Assembly: GCA_026785815.1 (NCBI GenBank)
Contig: JAJAZH010000084.1
Location: 1-6,042 of the forward strand
Direction of reading: 5' to 3'
Origin: Ramlibacter sp.
GTDB taxonomy: Bacteria; Pseudomonadota; Gammaproteobacteria; Burkholderiales; Burkholderiaceae_C
Length of the DNA stretch: 6,042 bases
The notes under the pieces were generated by a model. The model was not told where the DNA came from. It ran no database searches and was given only the letters and a program-made list of their open reading frames with translations. Each line of letters starts with the position of its first letter. The first letter of the stretch is position 1. Positions 1 through 5,126 of the stretch are shown here, in pieces. The translations under genes and the position numbers were made by a program.

Positions 1-906
1 GGCCGCCATCTCCAGCACCGCGCCGATCAGCGCGTCGACTTCGAGCGCCCGGCCGGCCTCCACGTCCTGCTGCGTCGATGTCCGGATCGCACCCAGTTCG
101 GCAGCGCGCGCCAGCCGCTTTTCCAGCGACATCGGGAACTTGATGCCGAGCTTGTTTGCCACTGCCTGCGCCTCGGCCATCATCTTCATCGCGACTGCTC
201 GGGTCGGCTCGAACGCATGGATGTCGCCGAGTGGCGCGTGGCACAACGCGCCGATCGGGTTCAGGGCCAGGTTGCCCCAGACCTTGAGCCATTTCTCGGT
301 GCGGATGTCGCTGGTGACCGGTGCGCGGATGGTGGCTGCCTCCAGCGACTGCGACAGCGCCTGCAGCCGCGGGCTGAGGCTGCCATCGAGTTCGCCGAGC
401 GGGAAGCGGTCGGTCGGCTGGTCTTGGTTGTGGATCACGCCGGGCGCTGCCACGTCGTAGCCGCCCCAGGTCACGCAGCCGATCACGCAATCGGTCGGAA
501 TGTGTCGCGCGATGCTGCCGCCGGGGTCGACGCTCTCAAGTCGCCGTCCGTCGAACGGGCCGCCGTGCTTGAAGAAGTACCACCACGGCAGTCCGTTTTG
601 CAAGGGCAGCACCAGCGTCTGCGGACCGATCAGCGCTGGCAGTTCGGGAGCGACGGCAGCGATCTGGTGCGCTTTCACGGCCAGGATGACGACGTCCTGC
701 CGCCCGACCTCCGACAGCTTGTCCGTGGCTCGAAGGCCAGCGGCAGCGATGGCCGTGCCGTCGTTCTTGACCAGCTTGAGGCCGTTCGCGCGAATGGCCT
801 GCAGGTGCTGGCCCCGGGCGGTCACCGTCACATCATGGCCGGCACGCGCGAGCCGCACCGCGAGATAGCCGCCAACGGAGCCGGCGCCAACGACACAGAA
901 TTTCAT
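1..906 (-). CDS. 2-dehydropantoate 2-reductase family protein (ApbA/PanE-like), C-terminus beyond window
   Basis: The family uses NADPH to reduce 2-dehydropantoate (ketopantoate) to pantoate in cytoplasmic pantothenate/CoA synthesis, but many paralogs act on other 2-keto acids. The 302 residues visible begin MKFCVVGAGSVGGYLAVRL, a Rossmann GxGxxG (G7, G9, G12). Lys78 in VKAHQ and Asn104 in PLQNG match the cofactor/substrate residues of the family. The C-terminal helical domain carries EKWLKVWGNLALNPIG (probable catalytic Lys208, Asn212, Asn216) and TSTQQDVEAGRALEVDALIG (Ser277, Glu289). The ATG at 904-906 has AAGGCGG (911-917, minus strand) as ribosome binding site. No stop is reached before base 1; family members run about 290-340 residues, so little is missing. 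An aromatic- and Gly-rich stretch at residues 108-130 is not in E. coli PanE and suggests a divergent subgroup. Substrate is therefore uncertain, and no symbol is assigned. Confidence 0.9.
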   Translation of the reverse strand, partial: MKFCVVGAGSVGGYLAVRLARAGHDVTVTARGQHLQAIRANGLKLVKNDGTAIAAAGLRATDKLSEVGRQDVVILAVKAHQIAAVAPELPALIGPQTLVLPLQNGLPWWYFFKHGGPFDGRRLESVDPGGSIARHIPTDCVIGCVTWGGYDVAAPGVIHNQDQPTDRFPLGELDGSLSPRLQALSQSLEAATIRAPVTSDIRTEKWLKVWGNLALNPIGALCHAPLGDIHAFEPTRAVAMKMMAEAQAVANKLGIKFPMSLEKRLARAAELGAIRTSTQQDVEAGRALEVDALIGAVLEMAA

Positions 907-1105
907 CGGTCCGCCTTGCATAAAGTCTTCCGGTTGGCCGCCATCATCGACCAGGCGCTCAGCCCAGGCGTCGCACGCGCCGGCGCGCAGGCATCAGAGT
1001 ATGGAGTTTGCACGCACATTGTCCGTGGTCGGACGGGAGGCGTCACGACCAGATCAGTCCGGCCAGACGCTCCTGTTCCGGGCTCCGCTCATCGGATCTT
1101 GAATC
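907..1105. other. Divergent intergenic region, no gene seen
   Basis: These roughly 200 bases separate the minus-strand reductase from the promoter of the plus-strand operon. Long open frames that cross it are continuations of frames antisense to the reductase and have no ribosome binding site or recognisable product. The reductase promoter must lie here on the minus strand, but I found no convincing -35/-10 pair. The segment holds no tRNA-like fold and no strong inverted repeat that I could see. Confidence 0.5.
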
Positions 1106-1140
1106 CGTTCAGCTTGCGTTCAGCTACCCAAGCGCATTCT
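1106..1140 (+). promoter_or_regulatory. PhoP-box-like tandem repeat with -10 element
   Basis: CGTTCA occurs at 1106-1111 and again at 1117-1122, separated by 5 nt (11-bp period); the identity extends to GTTCAGCT in both copies. Twelve bases further on is CATTCT (1135-1140), a weak -10 match (3 of 6). The classical PhoP box is two direct GTTTA-type hexamers separated by 5 nt, placed about 12 bp upstream of the -10, so the geometry agrees and the half-site differs by one base (GTTCA for GTTTA). The predicted start of transcription is near 1147, giving a leader of about 23 nt. That a PhoP-like regulator is encoded 0.9 kb downstream supports the reading. Binding itself is inferred. Confidence 0.55.
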
Positions 1141-1156
1141 CGGCTCCACACCAACC

Positions 1157-1162
1157 AAGGAG
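1157..1162 (+). promoter_or_regulatory. Ribosome binding site of the glycine-zipper gene
   Basis: AAGGAG lies 7 nt before the ATG at 1170. It decides this start over upstream in-frame alternatives (the open frame reaches back to 1008), which would also bury the signal peptide inside the protein. Confidence 0.85.
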
Positions 1163-1169
1163 CTTTTTC

Positions 1170-1727
1170 ATGAAACGTTTCGCCATCGCCAGTTTGCTTG
1201 CAGCCAGCGTGGTCGGCGCGCAGGCCCAGACCTTCATCGACCAGGCGCGCGTGCGCAGCGTCGATCCGCAATACGAGAACGTCGGCGTGCCCCGCAATGA
1301 GTGCACCAGCCAGTGGATCAACGAATCCCGGCGCACTGGTGGCGGAGATTTTTATGGCGGTGGCGGCGTCGGCGCCGGGAACTACGGCGGCGCGGTCATC
1401 GGCGGCGTGGCCGGCGCCATCCTGGGCAACCAGGTCGGCAAGGGCAGCGGCAGGCAAGCGGCCACGGCGGTGGGCGCGGTGGTGGGCGCCTTTGCTGGCG
1501 ACCGGCTGGGCAACCAGGGCCAGTGGCAGCCGCAGTACCAGCAGCAGTACCAGGAAGTGCCGCGCGAGGTCACGCGCTGCCGCACCGTCAGCGATGTGCA
1601 AACCCGCATCACCGGCTACCGGGTGAACTACGAGTACCGCGGCCAGGCCTACTCCACGCTGATGCGTGAGAATCCCGGCCACCAGCTGCCAGTCCGGGTG
1701 ACGGTGGAACCGGTTGAGCGGTATTGA
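1170..1727 (+). CDS. Exported glycine zipper 2TM domain protein (17 kDa surface antigen-like)
   Basis: A 185-residue envelope protein. Residues 1-20 (MKRFAIASLLAASVVGAQAQ) form a Sec signal peptide cut after AQA/Q; there is no lipobox Cys, so it is not an evident lipoprotein, unlike the Rickettsia 17-kDa antigen and SlyB/PcpHI-type relatives. The core is a glycine zipper in two helices: glycines at 74, 78, 82, 86 and 90, then at 102, 106, 110 and 114, each exactly four apart, as expected for close-packed membrane-inserting helices. A Gln/Tyr-rich linker follows (about 118-129), then a conserved C-terminal domain (RITGYRVNYEYRGQAY, residues 146-161, and ENPGHQLPVRV). Cys45 and Cys137 could form a disulfide. 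It is first in the probable operon, behind the PhoP-box-like promoter. In E. coli the glycine-zipper lipoprotein SlyB is PhoP-regulated, so an envelope-stress role is plausible. The precise function is unknown. Confidence 0.9.
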   Translation: MKRFAIASLLAASVVGAQAQTFIDQARVRSVDPQYENVGVPRNECTSQWINESRRTGGGDFYGGGGVGAGNYGGAVIGGVAGAILGNQVGKGSGRQAATAVGAVVGAFAGDRLGNQGQWQPQYQQQYQEVPREVTRCRTVSDVQTRITGYRVNYEYRGQAYSTLMRENPGHQLPVRVTVEPVERY

Positions 1728-1776
1728 TTCGCCCGGCTACCGCACGTCATTGCGGTTTCTGCATCATCATCGCCCC

Positions 1777-2013
1777 ATGAAGACGTTCAATTCGCTGATC
1801 TGCGCCGCCTTACTGGTCGTGGCCGTGCCTGCCTGGGCGAATTTGAGCCGGGATGACGCGGCGGCTGTTGCGCAACGCGCCAGTGGCGGCCGGGTGTTGT
1901 CGGTCGAACGGTCCGAGACCGACGGCCGTGCGGCCTGGCGCGTGAAAGTGGTCACCGCGCAAGGGGAAGTCAGGGTGATCCTGGTGGACGTCGCCAGCGG
2001 GCAGACGCGTTAG
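1777..2013 (+). CDS. Small exported PepSY-domain protein
   Basis: A 78-residue protein with a Sec signal peptide (MKTFNSLICAALLVVAVPAWA, residues 1-21, AWA/N cleavage) followed by one PepSY domain. Helix LSRDDAAAVAQRASGG (23-38) leads into strands around RVLSVERSE, AWRVKVVTAQGEVRVILVD and terminal ASGQ, the normal helix-strand pattern with the family's V-D-x-x-[ST]-G ending. PepSY proteins are periplasmic or membrane-anchored and were first noted as inhibitory modules in peptidase propeptides; stand-alone ones often sit beside two-component genes. The ATG at 1777 is chosen because it places the signal peptide at the N-terminus, although no good Shine-Dalgarno precedes it. Gaps of 49 bp upstream and 36 bp downstream suggest one transcript with its neighbours. 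A likely job is modulating the adjacent sensor kinase or monitoring envelope state, which is an inference. Confidence 0.85.
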   Translation: MKTFNSLICAALLVVAVPAWANLSRDDAAAVAQRASGGRVLSVERSETDGRAAWRVKVVTAQGEVRVILVDVASGQTR

Positions 2014-2049
2014 TCGACCGGACGCCTGTTCATCCCCGCTGTTCATCGT

Positions 2050-2721
2050 ATGCGCCTGTTGCTGATCGAGGACGACGCGGCCTTGCGGCTTGGGTTGACG
2101 CGCCAGCTCGAGGCCGACGGCTACCGGGTCGATCAGTCGGCCGACGGCGCAGACGGCCTGTTCCAGGCGCGTGAGTATCCGGTGGATCTGGCGATCGTCG
2201 ACCTGGGGCTGCCCAAGTTGAGCGGCCTGGCGCTGGTGGAGAGCCTGCGGGCCGAGGGCCGGACGCTCCCGATCCTGATCCTGACCGCCCGCGGCAGCTG
2301 GCAGGACAAGGTGCGCGGCCTGGAGGCGGGCGCCGACGATTACCTGGTCAAGCCGTTCGAGTATCCGGAGCTGGCTGCGCGGATCAAGGCCTTGCTGCGG
2401 CGCTCGCTCAAGGCCACCTCCGATGTCCTCACCGTGGGCGCACTGGCGATCGATTTTTCGGCCCAGGTCGCCCGGCTCGATGGCGTGCTGCTGGAGCTGA
2501 CCACCTTCGAATACCGGGTGCTCGAGTACCTGGTGCGCGAACGGGCCCGGGTGGTGGGCCGGCAGGAGTTGTCCGACTATTTGTACCCGCACGACCAGGA
2601 CCGCGACAGCAATGTGCTGGAGGTGCTGATCGGCCGCCTGCGGCGCAAGCTGGACCCGGACGGGACCTTGCATCCGATTGAAACCCTGCGCGGGCGGGGC
2701 TACCGCTTCGCGCTCGAATGA
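2050..2721 (+). CDS. phoP: PhoP-like response regulator, OmpR family
   Basis: A 223-residue cytoplasmic DNA-binding regulator of normal family length. The receiver domain (1-115) has acidic residues Asp8/Asp9, phospho-acceptor Asp51 (AIVDLGLP), Thr79 (ILTA) and Lys101 (VKPF). The OmpR-type winged helix (about 125-223) shows LTTFEYRVLEYLVRE, the recognition-helix region SNVLEVLIGRLRRKLD and the wing TLRGRGYRF. PhoP-subgroup signatures are strong: TARGSWQDKV...AGADDYLVKPF and LYPHDQDRDSN...VLIGRLRRK parallel E. coli PhoP TARESWQDKV, LYP and VLMGRLRKK. QseB/PmrA-type regulators are the main alternative. The start ATG at 2050 fits the conserved MRxLLIEDD opening, but no Shine-Dalgarno is evident, so translation may depend on coupling or be weak. 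The stop overlaps the kinase start. The probable target is the GTTCA repeat at 1106-1122. Confidence 0.92.
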   Translation: MRLLLIEDDAALRLGLTRQLEADGYRVDQSADGADGLFQAREYPVDLAIVDLGLPKLSGLALVESLRAEGRTLPILILTARGSWQDKVRGLEAGADDYLVKPFEYPELAARIKALLRRSLKATSDVLTVGALAIDFSAQVARLDGVLLELTTFEYRVLEYLVRERARVVGRQELSDYLYPHDQDRDSNVLEVLIGRLRRKLDPDGTLHPIETLRGRGYRFALE

Positions 2722-4049
2722 GGATCGACCGCTCGATTCGCGCGCGGCTGGTGCTGGGCGCCACGGTGGTGTTGCTGGCGTTCATGGCCGGCGCCGGGCT
2801 GGCGCTTCAGCGCGCCCATGAAGACAGCGTTCGCACCGCCCGCTTCGCCCGCTTGCAAAGCACCGTCTACCTGTTGCTGGCGGGGGCCGAACTCGATGCC
2901 GCCGGCGCGCTGGCCATGCCCGCCTCCCTGGCCGAGCCCCGCCTGACGCTGCCCGGCTCCGGCCTGTACGCGAATATCTTCAACACCAGCCGCCGCGAAG
3001 AATGGCAGTCGGCCTCCACCGTCGGCGTGGCGCCTCCGTTTCAGCGCAACCTGTCTGCAGGCCAGTGGCGTTACGAAATCCTCCCAGGCGCGGGCGCATC
3101 CTTCCTGGCGGCGAGCTACGGCGTCAAGTGGTCGGACCGGGGACAGGCCACGGCGCTGGTGTTCTCGGTGCTGGAAGACAAGTCGGAGTTCGACCGGGAG
3201 ATGAGCGCTTTCGGGCGCACCCTGTGGACCTGGCTGGGCAGCGCCGCCGTGCTCTTGTTGCTGACCCAGACCGTGCTGCTGGAATGGGGCCTGGCGCCGC
3301 TGCGCCGGGTGACACGCGAAATCCGCCGGATCGAGAACGGCGAGCAGTCGCAGATCGAAGGCCGCTATCCGACCGAAATCGCCGGCCTCACCGACAACCT
3401 CAACACGCTGATCAGGCAGGAGCGCATCCGGCAGACCCGCTACAAGGAAGCGCTGAGCTTTCTTGCCCACAGCCTGAAGACACCGCTGGCGGTTTTGCGA
3501 ACGGCTCTCAACCAGCCGGAGGAGCTGCCGGCGATGGTGGCCCAGCAGGTGACACGCATGGACGACATCGTCCGGCACCAGCTGGGGCGGGCCGCCGCCA
3601 GCGGCTCGGCCAGTTTCGCGCCGCACCTGCCGATCGCACCGGTGCTGAACCGGATTCGCGATTCGCTCGAGAAGGTCTACCTCGACAAGCGGCTCGATTT
3701 CTCGCTCGACTGTGCCCCCGAGCTGAGCTGGCGGATCGATGAAGGGGACGCCTTCGAACTGCTGGGCAATGTCATGGACAACGCCTCCAAATGGGCGAGG
3801 CAGCGCGTGTCGGTGCGGGCCTGGCAAGACGAAAACCATTTGCACATCCGCGTCGAGGATGACGGTCCGGGCTTCACGGACGTGCAGTCGGTGCTGAAAC
3901 TGCACGTGCGGATGGACGAACAGGTGCCCGGGCATGGCATTGGACTGGCGGTGGTGAACGACCTGGTCGCCAGTTACCAGGGCCAGCTGAATCTGGGGCG
4001 GGCAGAGTCGGGCGGCGCACGGGTGGAAGTTGTATTGCCTGTTGCCTGA
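2718..4049 (+). CDS. phoQ: PhoQ-like membrane sensor histidine kinase
   Basis: A 443-residue inner-membrane kinase, partner of the preceding regulator; its ATG overlaps the regulator's stop (ATGA, 2718-2721), implying translational coupling. TM1 is about residues 11-31, a periplasmic sensor domain about 32-168, TM2 about 169-189, and a HAMP-like linker about 190-240. The H-box is FLAHSLKTPLAVL with phospho-acceptor His251, virtually the E. coli PhoQ motif (HSLKTPLAVL). The ATPase has an N-box (GNVMDNASKWA, Asn351/Asn355), G1 box (VEDDGPGF, 379-386) and G2 box (PGHGIGLAVV, 404-413). VAPLL/VYQRK-type PhoQ segments are mirrored by IAPVL and KVYLDK. Two oddities: the periplasmic domain has no dense acidic patch like the divalent-cation site of E. 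coli PhoQ, and the F-box region between G1 and G2 reads VLKLHVRMDE, lacking the usual Phe and Arg-Gly. It is probably still active, but its ligand is unknown. Confidence 0.92.
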   Translation: MRIDRSIRARLVLGATVVLLAFMAGAGLALQRAHEDSVRTARFARLQSTVYLLLAGAELDAAGALAMPASLAEPRLTLPGSGLYANIFNTSRREEWQSASTVGVAPPFQRNLSAGQWRYEILPGAGASFLAASYGVKWSDRGQATALVFSVLEDKSEFDREMSAFGRTLWTWLGSAAVLLLLTQTVLLEWGLAPLRRVTREIRRIENGEQSQIEGRYPTEIAGLTDNLNTLIRQERIRQTRYKEALSFLAHSLKTPLAVLRTALNQPEELPAMVAQQVTRMDDIVRHQLGRAAASGSASFAPHLPIAPVLNRIRDSLEKVYLDKRLDFSLDCAPELSWRIDEGDAFELLGNVMDNASKWARQRVSVRAWQDENHLHIRVEDDGPGFTDVQSVLKLHVRMDEQVPGHGIGLAVVNDLVASYQGQLNLGRAESGGARVEVVLPVA

Positions 4050-4072
4050 GCGCGCAGACGGGATCGATCGCG

Positions 4073-4335
4073 TCAGAGATCCAGCTCAAGCAACGGCGAC
4101 ACCGCGCGCGAAACGCAGATCATGATTTCGCTCCGTGCTGCTCTTCGTCCAGCACATAGTCGCGGTGCTCCGCCACCCCGGAGACCAGGCCGGTCCGGCA
4201 GGAGCCGCAAGTGCCGCTCTCGCACGAACTCGGGACCGCGATCTACTCGCGCCGCAGTGCTTCCAGGATGCTGACGCCGCTGCCGACGGTGACGAGCTGG
4301 CCCGAACGCACCAGCCGGATGGCGAAGGGCCGATC
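4073..4335 (-). pseudogene. Decayed 2Fe-2S ferredoxin domain of a dioxygenase-reductase type oxidoreductase, 5'-truncated
   Basis: Read on the minus strand from 4335, the sequence gives DRPFAIRLVRSGQ, then SILEALRRE, a TAG stop (4243-4245), and IAVPSSCESGTCGSC. Next come RTGLVSGVAEHRDYVLDEEQ, a frame change, and SEIMICVSRAVSPLLELDL with a TGA at 4073-4075. This is the C-terminal plant-type ferredoxin domain of phthalate/vanillate dioxygenase reductase-like proteins, with its three clustered Cys ligands and the fourth in MICVSRA. The frame change is explained by two extra bases near 4136-4140. The N-terminal FMN/NAD-binding reductase part (normally over 200 residues) is absent. It converges on the kinase gene 23 bp away. 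A 5' loss, a stop and a frameshift together make this a clear pseudogene; the parental protein would have passed electrons from NAD(P)H to a Rieske oxygenase. Confidence 0.85.
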
Positions 4336-4341
4336 GGCAGT

Positions 4342-4530
4342 GCTGCCCGCAATTTCATGCTGTCCCCGCAGGCGCAGGAAATGCTGGGGAGCATGGGGCG
4401 GGCGCCAGTCAGCCGTGCAGTCAAAAGCGAAACCGGCTCGATGAACTACGTCATGTCCGATCCTGCACTGGTGCTGGACGAGAGTGACAAGTGGCAGCAG
4501 CTGTGGGACCGGCTGCTGATCGGCAAGTGA
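4342..4530 (+). pseudogene. C-terminal remnant of a probable ABC transporter solute-binding protein
   Basis: About 62 codons, ending in TGA at 4528-4530, read AARNFMLSPQAQEMLGSMGR, then APVSRAVKSE and later MSDPALVLDESDKWQQLWDRLL. The [FI]xxF-xLSPxAQ pattern followed by a GR-x-PV turn and a terminal D-K-W-x-x-L-W helix is typical of the last helices of periplasmic solute-binding proteins of the iron/spermidine/phosphonate-like classes. The frame stays open upstream to 4135, but there it is antisense to the ferredoxin remnant and has no protein-like character, so the long frame is a chance fusion. Start codon, signal peptide and over 80% of a normal solute-binding protein are missing. The family call rests on motif style from memory and is moderate. 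Confidence 0.55.
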
Positions 4531-4543
4531 GAGCGGCGCCCGG

Positions 4544-4861
4544 CTATTTGCCTTTCTTGCCGACCCCGGAGAACGGATCGAGGTCCTGGTATTCGCTGGG
4601 GGGTTCCTTCTCCCTCGAATAGATCCGCGCGGAGGGGGTCAGGCTCTGCATCTGGCTGTCGAGCACGGCCATCGAGTCTTCCCACAGGGCCCAGTCGGTG
4701 GACTCGTTGCCCTCCAGCACCTCCGACACCGGGACCGTGTTGGAAAAATCCTGCCGGTCTGCGCTCCACGACGACTGACTCCGCGCTTCACGGGCCGAGT
4801 CTGGTGCCTTCGCCGCTGGTTTGCTGGCAGCGTGAGGGGAGCGCTTGAAGAGTTTGAACAT
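4544..4861 (-). CDS. Hypothetical hydrophilic protein, 105 residues
   Basis: I do not recognise this protein. It begins with a basic, hydrophobic-spaced tip (MFKLFKRSPHAASKPAAK) followed by an Ala/Ser/Lys-rich, probably disordered segment (about 8-35). A more ordered-looking middle follows (SNTVPVSEVLEGNESTDWAL, then WEDSMAVLDSQMQSLTP, about 40-77). The tail is charged (YSREKEPPSEYQDLDPF, ending GKKGK). There is no signal peptide, membrane segment or Cys. The regular Trp, Asp and Glu content and the codon use resemble a real gene, and the opposite strand offers only shorter, product-less frames. The ATG at 4859-4861 has only a weak ribosome binding site (an AAGAG lies about 11 nt upstream on the minus strand). 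It is 13 bp from the solute-binding protein remnant and convergent with it. The basic N-terminus followed by a flexible linker could be a membrane- or partner-docking tip, which is speculative. Confidence 0.65.
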   Translation of the reverse strand: MFKLFKRSPHAASKPAAKAPDSAREARSQSSWSADRQDFSNTVPVSEVLEGNESTDWALWEDSMAVLDSQMQSLTPSARIYSREKEPPSEYQDLDPFSGVGKKGK

Positions 4862-4985
4862 CTGTGACGGAGCTCTTATCGGCAGATTGCGTCTTCGACG
4901 CTCGTGGCATCGTCAGCGCATCGCTGCCTGCGGTCGTCCTCCCTGAACGTTTCTGCCACCAGGTTCGAGCCCGGCATGCCTTTCC

Positions 4986-5014
4986 ATTCTTTGTCCGACC
5001 CGTTCGGAAGGCAA
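4986..5014 (-). promoter_or_regulatory. Possible sigma70-type promoter with an internal inverted repeat
   Basis: On the minus strand TTGCCT (5009-5014) and AAGAAT (4986-4991) are 17 nt apart, each matching 4 of 6 consensus bases. The spacer contains the dyad TCCGA-N5-TCGGA (4994-5008), which could be an operator. It would give the 105-residue minus-strand gene a leader of about 115 nt. This is sequence pattern only. Confidence 0.3.
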
Positions 5015-5076
5015 TAGCAGGAGACCCTAACCCGTGCGTTTCGGCCCGAGGCCGCGGCGCGGCTGCAACAGGAAAT

Positions 5077-5105
5077 TTGACGTTCAGCCGCGCCGGTTCA
5101 ATACT
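5077..5105 (+). promoter_or_regulatory. Sigma70-type promoter of the 103-residue gene
   Basis: TTGACG (5077-5082, 5 of 6 to TTGACA) and AATACT (5100-5105, 4 of 6 to TATAAT) are separated by exactly 17 nt. The expected transcription start near 5112 leaves a short leader of about 15 nt containing the ribosome binding site AAGGGG. Confidence 0.55.
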
Positions 5106-5114
5106 GGTCTCCCC

Positions 5115-5120
5115 AAGGGG
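5115..5120 (+). promoter_or_regulatory. Ribosome binding site deciding the start at 5127
   Basis: AAGGGG lies 6 nt before the ATG at 5127. It favours this start over an upstream in-frame GTG at 5034, which would lie upstream of the predicted promoter. Confidence 0.65.
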
Positions 5121-5126
5121 CAGCCG

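Noticed and set aside
217..1173. Long plus-strand open frame of 318 codons opposite the reductase
   Set aside because: It is antisense to a clear ketopantoate reductase-family gene, runs on into the promoter region, has no ribosome binding site and no protein-like composition.
1724..1752. Possible separate promoter for the PepSY gene (TTGATT, 17 nt, TCATTG)
   Set aside because: The -10 match is poor and the gap is short enough for read-through from the upstream gene.
1810..2673. Minus-strand open frame of 287 codons opposite the PepSY gene and response regulator
   Set aside because: It is a shadow of two well-supported plus-strand genes and has no family features.
2700..3935. Minus-strand open frame of 411 codons opposite the sensor kinase
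   Set aside because: It is a high-GC shadow of the kinase gene, rich in Gly/Arg/Gln with no recognisable motif, while the plus strand carries all kinase boxes.
4050..4072. Terminator between the kinase gene and the ferredoxin remnant
   Set aside because: Only a weak GACG/CGTC pairing around GATCGATC is present and there is no T tract on either strand.
4957..4980. tRNA T-arm-like GGTTCGAGCC
   Set aside because: The flanking five-base arms do not pair, and no acceptor, D or anticodon arm can be drawn around it.
5082..5100. Second GTTCA pair as another PhoP box
   Set aside because: The copies are 14 bp apart, off the 11-bp helical period, and lie within the -35/-10 spacer of an ordinary promoter.
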